DNA from: Pomphorhynchus laevis
Lineage: Eukaryota; Acanthocephala; Palaeacanthocephala; Echinorhynchida; Pomphorhynchidae
Length of the DNA: 64,000 nucleotides
Assembly (NCBI GenBank): GCA_012934845.2
Contig: WNNJ02001659.1
Coordinates: 35,775-99,774, forward strand
Reading direction: 5' to 3'
The notes beneath the pieces were generated by a model. The model saw nothing but the letters and a program-made list of their open reading frames with translations. It had not been told where the DNA came from and did not search any database. Both the position numbers and the translations under genes were made by a program. Below, one piece after another: positions 9,843-21,058 of the stretch; the first letter of the stretch is position 1, and every line of letters starts with the position of its first letter.

Positions 9843-12800
9843 TAATACCAAATTATTTAACGTAGCAAATGCGTACAAGCTACACGTTTACTAGTCCACT
9901 AACAAAAATGAAAAAGTCAAGCAGATAAATTATTTAAATGGGATAGGATTTGGCATTTGAGGCACGGCAGGGAAGTTGATTGGCATATATGAATGGGCAG
10001 ATGATTCCACGATAGAGGAGCAGCCACCAGGAAAAAGCGGAGTCCAAAGAAGGTAGAGTAGTTTGGGACATGCAAAAGAAGGGAATTACAGTAACGCAAG
10101 GAACAGTAAACAGGACGAGAATTATCAAGTAAAGGAAGGTTGAGAAATGAAGGGGTTTGAAAAGTTACAAATCGGAAAGCAACGATAAGAAGACGAATTT
10201 GAACACGACAATAAATTGTAGGCTAATCGAGAGAAGCAAGATGATAGGATGTTTGATCAAAACGACGAAGACGGTGGAGAATTCGGACAGCTGCGTTGAC
10301 GATGCGTTGTAGGGGAAGAAGACTGGATTTAGGTGAGTTGGAAAATAGCCTAAGACAAAAATCGAGTCTAGAAAAAAGGAGACATGATATGAGAGTCATA
10401 CAAGAAGGAAAATCGATCAATCTACGAATTTGACGGAGGTTAGGTAGAATCAAGGTAGATGAGCGTATTATATCTCTAACGAAAGGTTTAAGTGAAAGTC
10501 GGTTGTCAAAATTGAAGCCTAGGAAAACGAGAATATCAACGATAGGAAGAATTGTAGAATTTAATGATACGGATGGAGGTTCTAAGCCGAGGCGTCGAGG
10601 TAGGATCCACATAATTTTGGATTTATCAGGATTCAGAGAAAGGCAACGGGAAGAAATATGATTGAAAATTGAGACAAGACAGTCGCAAGCAAAACACTAA
10701 GATCGTGAATACGATAAACAGGTGCATGAGCATAGATGAGAATGTCATCAGCATATTGCATAACATGGAAGTTAAATTTATGAGAAATCGAAGACAAATC
10801 ACCAAGAAGAAGAGAGAAAAGCATAGGGCCTAATACAAAGTCTTATGGAACACCGGACGGGATGAACGAAGGATGGGAGGGAGAAGAGTTAGAATATACG
10901 CGAAATGTACGGTTTGATAGATGTGAAGAAAACCATGATACAGTGGGTAAAGAGAATCCATAATCATGACGAAGACGATGGAGAAGAATCCAGTGATCGA
11001 CGATGTCAAAAGCAGACGATAGATCAATTGGAACTATGACACTACATAATTTTTGATAGCGCGATATGAGTAAGTCGTTATAAACTTTAAGACAGGCAAT
11101 TTCGGAGAGTACTTATAGCGAACAGCGGCTTGGAAGAGAGGAAGTGGGGGAAAGAGATTTGTATTAACTTGCTTAAGAACGAGACGCTCAAGGAGTTTAG
11201 AGAGGGTTTGGGGAAGTGAGATAGGAAGGTACGAAGATGGTAGTGAGGAGTCGATAGATTGTTTTTGATGAGATGACGAACAGTTGCGCATTTCCAGATG
11301 GAAGGAAATGTACGGCTACGGATGGACGAGTTGAACAATATGGTTAGGAAGGCTAAGATAGAGGAGCAGATATTTTTAAGCAAGTGAGTGGGAATTGGGT
11401 CAGAAGGAGAGGTTTTATTAGGTAATGACAGCAGAACCGAAGAAACTTCATCAGACGAAACGGAAAGAAGGTGGAATAGTTCTGGGAGGGAAGTATTTAA
11501 AGAGAGGAGTGGGTACAAAATGGCTATGGGTAGTAGGGAAAGTAAATTAGATAGCTTAGTTTGTAGGTAAGAATAAAATTCATCAGGATTAAGATTACAA
11601 GCGGTAGATGATCGTGAAAGAATTGAGTTTAAGATTTTCCAATGTGATTTAGTGTTGGAAGATGACTCGAGTTGATTTCGCCAAAAGAAAGTACGTTTAG
11701 TACGTATAAGAATGAGATGTGAACGGCGTAGAGAAAAGTAACAATCACGGAGATTTGGACGGAGTGAGTAGGGATAACGTTTAAGAAAGCGATTATACAT
11801 ACGAAAAGAGTGACGAAGTCGACGCTTAGAAAGACTACAGTCAGAATCGAACCAGGGAAAATTGCGCAAGCGCTAAAAACGTCCCGGTCGAATGGGTAGA
11901 AGGTTATTGAGGATCGACATAAGTTCAGAATCAAATAGAATGCTGAGATCATCGGGAGAGATAATTAAGAGGAAGTAAAAATAGTGAAGTGAGGAAGGCT
12001 AAGCAGAGAATAACGATATCGAGAAGTTTCCAGGGTCAACTTTGTGTGGATAATGGTAAAGGCGGATAAGGAGGACGGGGACGAGTAGGAGTAAGAGTGA
12101 CAAGTAAATGATCGGACAAACCGGGATTAGTAATTGATAAGGAGGTATAGTCATTGAAGCAGTTAGGAACAGCAATGATGTTGAGAGCACCGCCGAGAAT
12201 ACGAGTTGAGCTTGTTGAAAGTAATTTATAGTTAAAATCAGAAAAAAGATTAGTTAATGTGATAGAGTCAGAAGCAGCCGGGTGATCAAGACGAATGTTA
12301 AAGTCACCGAGAACAAAAGAGGGAGTATAAGACAATAAAACGGTGAGACATAAGATCTGCAAGGTCGTTAAAGAGGATACCTGATGGTGGCAACTGAACC
12401 TGGACGGTATACAATCACAAGTTCCAGAGGGAAAGGAGTTGATAATCTGCATATGAGTAATTCGAACGAGGTGTAACGGATGTTAACCTTAATTTTACGT
12501 AGAGACATTGGGTGACGAGCAATGGCAACAATACCGCCATGGTTAGACGCAGTAGATGTATGAGATGTATTTTGTCGAGCTGATTCAACTAGAGAACAAC
12601 CAGAGCGACATAGACGACGAATAGCAAGATCGTCGAAGTCAGAGTGGAAGGAGTCGGTAATGCAGAGAATATCGATAGATAATTGATCGAAGATATCGAG
12701 AAGCATATCAGCTTTATGAAGAATGAAGCGAGTGTTGAATAGACTAAGACGAAAAGTATGCTTAGGAGTGAGATCGACTAGCGAAGAAGACAAGGGAGAG

Positions 12801-13960
12801 ATATGGGACGCCATCGAATTTTTGGCATTGTGTGTACAACGTGAAAATTTCCGTTGATTTGACCTATAGATAAGAATGACTCGCCGTTTGTTTCACGTCG
12901 ATGTTTCTCAATGCGAGCTAAATTGAGCTGGGCAATATCAGAAGGGGAGCGGTCAGGAAAGATACGGCAAGTAGATGAAGTGGTAAGAAGTTTAAAACGT
13001 TGGAAGAGTACCGAAGAAGCATGTAAACTATGTCGGAAAACGATTTTTAAGAGTGGAGGACTGAGATGATTGGATTTAGTGGATTTGTTTAAACGAATAA
13101 AGGTTACAGGAGCGATATTATTGAAGAGTGATGGGTTATCATCAGGAAGAATGGTTGCTAGGATAGACCTGAAAGCAGATACATCATCATCGAGGCGAGA
13201 TTGTGGAGAAGCAGATTCGGAAAGCTTTAAGTTTGATATGATTATACAGCGATCGCGCGAAGGAAAACGATTTCGTGGAAGTGGTGGACGGACAGAGCTG
13301 GTAGGAGTCGAGGCAGATGAGCAGATCGAAGTAGAAATGACATGGGTGCTTGATAGAGAATTAATATTGGTTGGAGCAAGTGTGACAGGAGCGGGGTGTT
13401 GAATTGGTTGATCAAAGATGTGACTGGAGATGATTTTGAAGGAAGGATGTAAATTATTTGGAAGTGTTACGTGGGAGGTAGAGTAAGGAGCATTACGATA
13501 AATTTGGACACGAGTGACAGGAGTGGAGTGTTGAATCAGTTGATCAGAAATGTTACCGGAAATGATTTTGATGGAAAGATGTAAATTATTGAGAAGTGAT
13601 ACGGGGGAGGTCGAGTAAGAAATAGGTGAAGAGAATAAAGAAGTTTGAGATTTATTTAGATTGGGGGAGGAATACGAATGAGGAGGTACGAGATGAAAAG
13701 CTTTACCGTTAGCATTGTTAGAATGAGAAAGATTAATGGAGGTTTGGTACGTAGTTGAATGAGGAGTGTGTGAGAGAGTAGTTCAATAATGGGATTATAA
13801 GATGCGAAGTCAGGTGTTGATGCGAGGGAAACATCTAAAACAGCATTGTTCTGAGTGGTCGTGTGTGATACAGGTGTAGATGAGCAGGATAACTGTAGTA
13901 GTCGTACTGATGTACGAAAACCGCATGTGAACTGTTTACGTTTATACACCGAGTGGTCGT
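9843..13960 (-). mobile_element. LINE family B copy, nearly full length, decayed
   Basis: Read on the minus strand, the element begins with ORF1-like sequence (about 13960-12850) and continues into ORF2 from an ATG at 12814. The ORF2 N-terminus is an APE-type endonuclease (RLSLFNTRFILHK, IVYRPGS, SFVLGDFNIRLD, GLSDHLLV). A conserved linker with PWFDSDCSLSKRRLRHSFR follows, then the RT (LPNKTSPSDPIPTHLLKN, MQYADDILIYAH) and the C-terminus. At least six frame changes or stops separate these blocks, so it is not functional. The 3' end holds the family stem-loop at 9871-9887 and an ATT-rich tail. Compared with family A the sense strand is far less C-rich. Confidence 0.85.
12368..12814 (-). pseudogene. 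Endonuclease N-terminus of family B ORF2
   Basis: This frame has a real ATG at 12812-12814 and 148 codons. It carries the NTRFILHK, CITDSFHSD and SNHGGIVAIARH segments found in APE-type LINE endonucleases. The next block, with VLGDFNIRLD and the GLSDH segment that holds the catalytic DH pair, sits in another frame (12036-12452). The start matches that of family A ORF2 (MALHLSYVSS), which supports the chosen start. Confidence 0.7.
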
Positions 13961-14166
13961 TTTTTTACACGAACAAGTGTCTATACATCACAGTCTTTGG
14001 AATCGCATCCAACTTCAAAGAGTTGGATGAAGCGATAGCTAGAAGTAAGTGAGTGGTCAATCGAATGTTTCTTAAGGAAGGGACGAACGATGAAGGATTT
14101 CTACTGTGAAGGGAGATACGACTACGGATTGACGATTTAAACGAGATGGTCAGAAAACGGGATATT

Positions 14167-15486
14167 ATTACATTAAGACTATAGCCATGCAGCTGTTTTG
14201 TCTGATCACAGTAAAACTAAATTTTATGTTAACAAAATCTTAATCCGGATACAGGATATTTAAATTAGAATCTGTGCAAAGCCATGCAGTTAGAGTTTTC
14301 TTGAAGTGCACTCTATTTAAAATATTGACAATATTCTCTGAAAGTTTGTTCCAAAGCCTCACTGCTCGATGAGAAAGGCGATATAGTCTTCCGAGTGTGT
14401 CGTGACGCAGCTTCCTCACAGTAAGAGAGTGACCTCAGTTAATAGTTCGCTGGCTTCGCTGAATACAGTCGACCGGGAATCCGTCACGTTTGAATAACAT
14501 ATCCCTAAAACAAAATATCAAGGCATACTATACTAGTACGGACTGAAGGAACTCCTATATTGCGCAAGCAGTCCTTATAAGACAATTTCCTGAGAGAATG
14601 GCACGATCTCGTCAACCTACGGAGGACATTTTTACGCTCATTCATCTCACCACGTGTACACAGAAATACCGCAGGGATACAATATTCAATAATAAGACGA
14701 ATAAGTGAATTGTATATTATTTTAAGACAGGAAGCCGATGAGTTACAAAAACATCTCCGGACCACATAGCTAAGTTTCCTGGTCGTTTGGGTGATTCTGT
14801 TCGTGATTGGGCGACTCTTTAATGATTTGTGCACGAGTATTCCCAAATCTCTCGTGCATTGTACCTGTGTAATTGGCTCGGCACCTAATTTATATCTGAA
14901 AGGAAATTTCTTGTGTCCTAAGCGCATGTGGCAGCACTTGCATATATTTAACATTAGGGCTGTCTCATTACTCCACCTAACAATATTGTCTAAATCTTCC
15001 TAGAGCAGAAAACAATCATGATACGATTGAATGCATTGTCATAACTTGAGGTCATCCGCAAACGCTAGGATATTGCATTTCAGTCTTAATAACACATCTT
15101 GAAGGAAAATGTTTAATAGTGAAAGGCCGAAAACCGTACCTTGAGGCACTCCGGCACAAACATGACGTGGTGAAGAAACACACCTGCCTAGCCTCACTTG
15201 ATATGACCGAACCTTCAAGAACGAACTACATGGGGATCGATACCGTATTTAGCCAAAACTACTAGCAGAGGATCATGTGGTACTGATCCCCTGCTAGTAG
15301 GATCAAGAGGTACTCGGTCAAACGCCCGGATAAAATCGATAAAAATTACATCGACCCCACAATCATTCGCTACTACATCCGTATAATTTTCACGAGCCAT
15401 AATTAAATTACTGAGGTATTAACGACCAGTGCGAAATCCATGCTGAGAAGGGTGCAGAAGTTTAAATCTATCCATATGAGAATATT
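14167..15486 (-). mobile_element. LINE family C inserted into family A copy A2
   Basis: The insertion is bounded by ATATT at 14162-14166 and 15482-15486. On the minus strand it encodes DVIFIDFIRAFDRVP (RT box A) and a C-terminal frame at 14505-14954 with RDLGILVHKSLKSR and IEYCIPAVF. The RT palm between them is broken by frameshifts. A 17-bp inverted repeat (15259-15275 and 15284-15300, one mismatch) adds about ten residues after FDRVP, in frame. The 3' end lies at the low coordinate, with an ATTATTA tail. Confidence 0.75.
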
Positions 15487-16230
15487 GATGAACATATGGA
15501 TTTAAGTACGTAAGTAGGCAGAGAATCGGCAGGTAATGTTTTGTTGAGCAAGGACATGATGACAGATGATACTTCAGCAGGTGATACAGCGAGAAAATGA
15601 AAGAGTTCCGGGAAGATTAGGCGAGGAGAGTAGCAGTGAGATGGAATGGAGACGGGTTGTGAAAGAGAAACGTGGATACTTTGGTCTGGTGAAATGACGA
15701 AAAATCATGAGGATTGATGTTGCAAGACGAAGATAAACGAGCAAGGATTGAGTTAAAAGTATGTCGGAGAGGCTTAGAGTTGAATGACGTGATGATTTTA
15801 TGCTGCCAGAAACAATTGCATTAGGTACGTAGTAGGTTGATATGAGACCGGCGAAGAGCAAGATAAGAATCACGGAGTGACAGCGTGAGCGAGCAGATAT
15901 CACGTCTGAGTGAGCGGTGATAGACTCGAAAAGAATGACGGAGTCGACGATTTGATATTAGGCATTGTATGGCGAACAATAGGGCACATTGCAAGCGACG
16001 GTGATGGTGAGGCTTGAATGGCACGGGAAGATCGAGAGCGAATGTGAGTTCAGAGTCGAAAAGAAGGCGTGATCATTAGGAGAGGATTATGTTATTATGA
16101 GAGAATAGAGACGATTTGACAAAGGCAGAGCGGAAAAAAGGGAGGTCAAGATTTTTTCAAGAGCGACGTAGGATTGTAGGTGTGTGAGGAGGGGTGTGGT
16201 TGTAAGTTAGATCAAGAGTAACGAGAAAGT

Positions 16231-16318
16231 GATCGAATAAACCAGGATTGGAGATCGAATAGACTAGGATTGGAGATCGAATAGACCAGGATTGGAGATC
16301 GAATAGACCAGGATTTAA
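16231..16318. repeat. 22-bp tandem repeat, four copies
   Basis: The unit begins GATCGAATAGACCAGGATTG. It is an expansion of the GLFDH-coding stretch of the family A endonuclease. Because 22 is not a multiple of 3, it breaks the frame. Confidence 0.8.
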
Positions 16319-16413
16319 GTCTCATTTTTAAGTGCTGCGAAACTCCAACCGACGGAGTGAACATCGTTGGATTCTGTAGATGTATCAGCAACAAGAATGA
16401 AATCAGAATTATT

Positions 16414-16605
16414 CTATGTGATCTTTGAAAAATTTCGCAATATAGTCAAAGCGCTGCAATATCCACAAATAAATTTCCTACCGCACATAGCCGATTGCTC
16501 GCACTCCAGATTTGAGACAATTGTCCAGACATCGCAAACCAAGGAGTCACAACAAACTTGTTGGACTGAGTACTTCCAAAGATTTTCTGTCTTTCTTTTT
16601 CCCAT
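16414..16605 (-). pseudogene. LINE ORF1 N-terminus with PHD-like zinc finger
   Basis: This 63-codon frame has an ATG at 16605. It starts MGKRK and then carries a C-x4-C-x2-W...C...C...C-x2-C pattern (CDSLVCDVW, then CGRKFICGYC). The same layout occurs at the start of ORF1 of the copies at 60524 and 51293. The pattern resembles a PHD finger. The frame ends in a stop soon after the finger, and the rest of ORF1 is deleted. Binding to chromatin is inference only. Confidence 0.6.
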
Positions 16606-17197
16606 TTAGTATTGCGGATCAGCAATTGTATTGTAAATTATATATTGCATGTGCATTTTTATCATGAGCATTTTACTACCATTCACTTATTGACGAGCAG
16701 GCAAAACAGTTTTTGCAGCTAAAATCTTGTGCTGTAATAAAAATACTTTGTTTTGTTAATGAAACTGATTATTTTAGTCAAATGCGTTAAAAAATATAGA
16801 AAAATGTCTTGTATTAAAAAATAAGTAACTTAAATCAGCTAACTGAGTCTACGTATTTAATATAATTATAAAATAAACAAAACATAATAATGCTAAATCA
16901 AAATTTAATAATTAAATAATAAAATTAAAAATTGTTTTTAGATTTTCTATAATTTAAATCAAGTTAAAAAAAATAAAATTTAAAATAAAATTTAAAATAA
17001 ACGTCATTTTTATGAATTGACTAATAAATAACAGACGTTGTATCATAATAAGAATTAGAGGTCATCAGGAGGAACTGCTATGCTATCAGGTTTCGGCCCC
17101 TAACTCCTCTACCCAACATAGCAGCGGGGCCAAATACATGCTAATGATGTATTTCCTCTGAAATACATCATCATTATCTAGTATCTTATTCTAATGC
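16606..17197. other. AT-rich spacer with a dispersed 70-bp repeat
   Basis: It is mostly poly-A/T-rich DNA without genes. A GC-richer block at 17087-17157 containing AACATAGCAGCGGGGCCAAA recurs inverted at 31683-31752. A 12-bp hairpin (17144-17155 and 17160-17171) extends its end. Confidence 0.6.
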
Positions 17198-17202
17198 AAA
17201 GT

Positions 17203-17282
17203 TGTAATGATAAACCAAATAAGGCTTTATTCAACAATCTAGAATATAGTTATACAATATGATTACATGTTAGATTATCACA
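17203..17282 (-). repeat. 3' LTR of the Ty3-type element
   Basis: This 80-bp LTR starts with TG and ends with CA and is identical to 20974-21053. It overlaps the end of the polyprotein frame. Confidence 0.9.
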
Positions 17283-20200
17283 GTCTTCCCCGATTATATA
17301 ATCGTCTAGGTACTTCGGAGTTCTTCTATCCCTAGGACTACGCCGTAATTCTTGAAGTCTATTATGTTCGACTTGTTGATTCTCTTCACTCCGATAGTTA
17401 CCGATTCCAACTTGTGTAATATTATCAGCTCCATTCAATGATTGTCGTGATACGATTGTCGAGTCGGTTTTTGAATGCATGCCGTCTCCTTCTGATGTCC
17501 GATCAATCAGTAGCATATCGTTATCTATGTTAGAATTTGTAATAGGGTACCTGGTCAGTCTTCTTACGGACACATTCATCTCTTTCCCGCAAGGTTTCCG
17601 AATAGTAGCGTAGTTACCATTTGATTGTAAGATTTCAGCCTGCGAAAACAACGGATTTGATTTAGACATTGGATTCTGATTTAAAAGCACGTTTTCACCT
17701 GTTCCCAACCATCTCGGAACGATACATTTGTTACAAGAATTCCTTGGGAAAGAAAATAGTCGTTGATGTGGAGTCTCCCCTATCGCGGTACACAGTAAGC
17801 TGCGCAAAGATGACAAAACCAATGGCAGAACAAATTCCCATTCCGCCAGTGTTTTCCTGTGAGTTTTGAGGGCGAGTTGGGTTGTCTTCCAGATTATTCC
17901 AACGAATCGTTCGGCCTGTCCGTTACCACGTGGGTTGTAGCACGAACTGCGGGTGCAGCTAATACCGCGAGAATTTAGATACGTTCGGAATTCGTTGGAT
18001 TGAAAACATGTTGCTTGGTCACTGTGAACGTTGGCTGGGTAACCAAAAACACTGAAGATTTGATTCAGGCAATTGATGACTGATATAGAAGATGTATCCT
18101 TACACGGTATGGCGAACGGAAAGCGAGAATATTCGTCAACGACACAAAGGAGATATTTGTTTTCTGTAGTTGATGTCAATGGGCCTTTAAAGTCAATGCT
18201 TAGCCGTTCAAATGGATGCGTAGCCTTGATGACATGTGCTGTTTCTGGTCTAGCGTATCGAGGCTTCAATTCGGCGCAAATTTGACACGAAGAGACAACG
18301 TCCGCAACGTCACTTTTGTCAAAAGGTAACTCATGCGAACGAACGTAGTGAAGTAATCGACTGACACCCGGATGACACAATGAATTATGCAAGATCTTAA
18401 GATCATTAACTGTTTTGCAAGACGAACATGTTATCCTAGACATTGCGTCAGCAGCTTTATTTGATTGTCCGGGCCGGTATTCAATGCCAAAATTGTAAGG
18501 TGCAAGTTCAATTCTCCATCGAGCGATTTTGTCACTTTTTATGCGATTCGACAGTTTTTGATCAAACATAAATGACACTGACCTCTGATCGGTTTTGACA
18601 ATGAAATAGCGTCCTAGCAGGAAATGCTTCCAATATTTAAGAGCTTCCACAATCGCGTAAGCCTCCTTTTCCACACTCGACTGTCGCAACGCTGTTTTAG
18701 GCAAGGATCGTGAATAGAAGGCGACGGGGCAGTTGTTTTGACTGAGCACCGCGCCGATAGATGAATATGAGGCGTCAGTTTCAACAGTCAAGGAAAGATC
18801 CGGATTGTAAGCACATAAAAATGAATTCGAGATTTCCGACTTTATTTCTTCTATCTGTCGGATGACAGCACGATCGAGGGGAAAATCTTTCGATTCTACC
18901 AGTGGGCGTATCTTTGCCGAGAAAGAAGGGATCCACCTCGAATAGTAAGCGAGCATACCGAGGAGTCTCTGTAGTGAAGTGTGATTTTCCGGAATCGGGT
19001 AAGTAAGAAATGGCTTAATTCTTTCAGTGTCAGGTTTGATGCAACCATGTCGAATATGGTAGCCCAAAAAATTGAGTTGTGTCTTGCCCAAACGCGACTT
19101 TTCCGGAGAGAATTTGATGTTGAGCTGATTAGCGATGGTCGTTAGACGATCTAGTCTTTTGTCGTGTTCATCAGTGCTATTTCCACACACGATGATGTCA
19201 TCTAAGTAAGCAAATACTCCTTCAAGTTGATAGTGTTCGATGAGGTTATTCATGATTCGTTGGAAAGCAGAAACAGCATTTGTAAGCCCAAAAGGAATTC
19301 GCTGGAATTCGTACAAACGTCCTGATGCTTCGAAAGCCGTGTATTTTTTATCTTCCTCCAGCAATGGAATCTGATAGTAAGCACTGGAAAGATCGAGCGT
19401 CGAAAACACGGAATGTGTTGCAATCTTCGAAATGAGGTCATCGATATTAGGAAGAGGGTAGGCATCCAAAGATGTGAATCGGTTAATAGTTTGCGAGTAG
19501 TCGACAACCATTCTCTGTCTACCATTCCTATTTGTAACAACAAGAACCTGTGAGCGCCAAGGCGATCTGCTTTCTCGAATAATGCCGGATTTGAGTAAGT
19601 TAGCTACTTGGCTTCGAATAAACTCGGCGTTTGATAGTGTCTGTCTTCTTGATTTCGTGGCAACTGGAATGAGATGTTTCGGCAAATTCGGAAAAAGTGT
19701 TAATGACTGGATTTTTATGGCAGATGCTGGAGATATGTTAGCGAGAGTTAGTCCAGGCAAATTTCCACCGAATGGGAACGTTATGAATTCATGTTCCTTC
19801 ATGAATTCTCTGCCTAATATGGCATCAGCGCATAATGACGACAACAATGAAAAACGGCAGCGTGGATAAGTATTTTTATTCAACTCAATGTTTGTTGTGC
19901 ACTGTTTTGTAATTGTGGCCCAAGAGGAGGAGGACGCCATATAAACTGTTTTACAGCAAGATGTGGTTGTCAGTTGTAATTTATGTGCGATATTCGTGTC
20001 AATGAAATTTTCTGAACTGCCCGTATCTAGAAGACATTCGATTTGTTGACCATTGATTGTAATGGAAGTCAATGAACTTGGATCCTCTAAGTTGGACATG
20101 GAACATAACGCCGATGAAGTCGAGGTGGAAAATTTTAATTTTGATTGACAGACTTTGGCAAAATGACCATGTTTAGAACAAATGTTGCAAGTAACGTCTC

Positions 20201-20906
20201 TTGCAGGACACTTACTGCGGGGGTGATAATGATTACCGCAAAAGTAACAGCGTTTGGTAATTTTGTTTCGCAAGGCTGCGTTAATCGATTTGTCATCATC
20301 GAATTCGGAATGGGAGGGTTCGTTATTGTTGTCCGCTGAAACCGATGCCAGCATTGATCTTGTCTCGTCATTTGAAGTAAAAACGGCTGCTTGTTGTTGT
20401 GCGGCCTCTAGAGATGATGCCATTAAAACAATTTCATCGAAGTCAGTTTTATTCGATTCGAGTATCCTCTCACGTATATAAGAATTTAGTAGACCATGGA
20501 CGAGGGCGTCAATGATATGGCTTCGACGGTTAGTTGCGGCATCGACATCTTCAAAATTACACTTTGTTGCCAACTCTTCAAGTTTTCTCACATATTGCTG
20601 GATATTCATCGTTTTATCTTGACGACAAGTATGCAGTTGAAATCTATTAAAAACCGCGTTAACTGGCTTCTGAAATTGCTTATCGAGTATATTTAAGGCT
20701 GAGTCGAATGTTCTAGAATCTTTGATCAGTAAGTAAAGTCTTGATGACAGTAAGTTAATGAGTACAAATCGTTTCTGGTCATCTGTTACTGTGACTTGCA
20801 ACGAGAAAAAATTTTGTAGCTTTTGGCGCCAGTGAATCCATTCGTCTTGACAATCTGATGTGTCTGGATCCAGATTGAAAGGTTGAGGTATAAGAAGTTT
20901 ATCCAT
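17250..20906 (-). CDS. Gag-Pol polyprotein of the Ty3-type element
   Basis: This is a single fused gag-pol frame of 1218 codons counted from the first ATG; the frame is open a little further upstream without an ATG. Part order is gag, zinc knuckles, protease, RT, RNase H, integrase. It starts 68 bases after the 5' LTR and ends inside the 3' LTR, which makes the element unusually compact. The fusion of gag and pol without a frame change is known in parts of the Ty3 group. It is treated here as part of a mobile-element copy and not as a host gene. Confidence 0.9.
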   Translation of the reverse strand: MDKLLIPQPFNLDPDTSDCQDEWIHWRQKLQNFFSLQVTVTDDQKRFVLINLLSSRLYLLIKDSRTFDSALNILDKQFQKPVNAVFNRFQLHTCRQDKTMNIQQYVRKLEELATKCNFEDVDAATNRRSHIIDALVHGLLNSYIRERILESNKTDFDEIVLMASSLEAAQQQAAVFTSNDETRSMLASVSADNNNEPSHSEFDDDKSINAALRNKITKRCYFCGNHYHPRSKCPARDVTCNICSKHGHFAKVCQSKLKFSTSTSSALCSMSNLEDPSSLTSITINGQQIECLLDTGSSENFIDTNIAHKLQLTTTSCCKTVYMASSSSWATITKQCTTNIELNKNTYPRCRFSLLSSLCADAILGREFMKEHEFITFPFGGNLPGLTLANISPASAIKIQSLTLFPNLPKHLIPVATKSRRQTLSNAEFIRSQVANLLKSGIIRESRSPWRSQVLVVTNRNGRQRMVVDYSQTINRFTSLDAYPLPNIDDLISKIATHSVFSTLDLSSAYYQIPLLEEDKKYTAFEASGRLYEFQRIPFGLTNAVSAFQRIMNNLIEHYQLEGVFAYLDDIIVCGNSTDEHDKRLDRLTTIANQLNIKFSPEKSRLGKTQLNFLGYHIRHGCIKPDTERIKPFLTYPIPENHTSLQRLLGMLAYYSRWIPSFSAKIRPLVESKDFPLDRAVIRQIEEIKSEISNSFLCAYNPDLSLTVETDASYSSIGAVLSQNNCPVAFYSRSLPKTALRQSSVEKEAYAIVEALKYWKHFLLGRYFIVKTDQRSVSFMFDQKLSNRIKSDKIARWRIELAPYNFGIEYRPGQSNKAADAMSRITCSSCKTVNDLKILHNSLCHPGVSRLLHYVRSHELPFDKSDVADVVSSCQICAELKPRYARPETAHVIKATHPFERLSIDFKGPLTSTTENKYLLCVVDEYSRFPFAIPCKDTSSISVINCLNQIFSVFGYPANVHSDQATCFQSNEFRTYLNSRGISCTRSSCYNPRGNGQAERFVGIIWKTTQLALKTHRKTLAEWEFVLPLVLSSLRSLLCTAIGETPHQRLFSFPRNSCNKCIVPRWLGTGENVLLNQNPMSKSNPLFSQAEILQSNGNYATIRKPCGKEMNVSVRRLTRYPITNSNIDNDMLLIDRTSEGDGMHSKTDSTIVSRQSLNGADNITQVGIGNYRSEENQQVEHNRLQELRRSPRDRRTPKYLDDYIIGEDCDNLTCNHIV

Positions 20907-20973
20907 GGAAACGTTGGACGTCAATTGTTGAAAATCCGAGTTCAACACAATTCAACACAATTGTTGAATAAAT

Positions 20974-21053
20974 TGTAATGATAAACCAAATAAGGCTTTA
21001 TTCAACAATCTAGAATATAGTTATACAATATGATTACATGTTAGATTATCACA
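20974..21053 (-). repeat. 5' LTR of the Ty3-type element
   Basis: It is identical to 17203-17282. On the minus strand it contains a TATAAC stretch, then ATTGTTGAATAAA, which includes an AATAAA signal and is complementary to the bases just inside the LTR (see findings). Confidence 0.9.
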
Positions 21054-21058
21054 AAAGT

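Larger units (their letters stand above)
14045..16605 (-). mobile_element. LINE family A copy A2, interrupted by a family C LINE
   Basis: The minus strand carries an ORF1 N-terminus (ATG at 16605), part of the endonuclease, the linker (LISNRRLRHSFRVYHRSLRRD) and the RT start. It stops at 14045 without the palm or 3' end. Family A sequence breaks off at GATATT (14161-14166) and resumes at 15487, and the gap is filled by a family C LINE flanked by ATATT. The frame around the first A1/A4 frameshift is ancestral here (CCTTGCTCG). A 22-bp unit is repeated four times inside the endonuclease region (16231-16318). Confidence 0.8.
17203..21053 (-). mobile_element. Ty3-type LTR retroelement, young, looks whole
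   Basis: The 3851-bp element has identical 80-bp LTRs and a 5-bp target duplication, AAAGT, at 17198-17202 and 21054-21058. One long frame on the minus strand (ATG at 20906, stop at 17250 inside the 3' LTR) holds, in order, gag with two CCHC knuckles, an aspartic protease, RT, RNase H and an integrase with HHCC and DDE parts. This order is that of Ty3-type elements (Metaviridae). No envelope is seen. Zero LTR divergence points to a very recent insertion. The very short LTRs recall mag-type elements, but the clade is not resolved. Confidence 0.93.
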
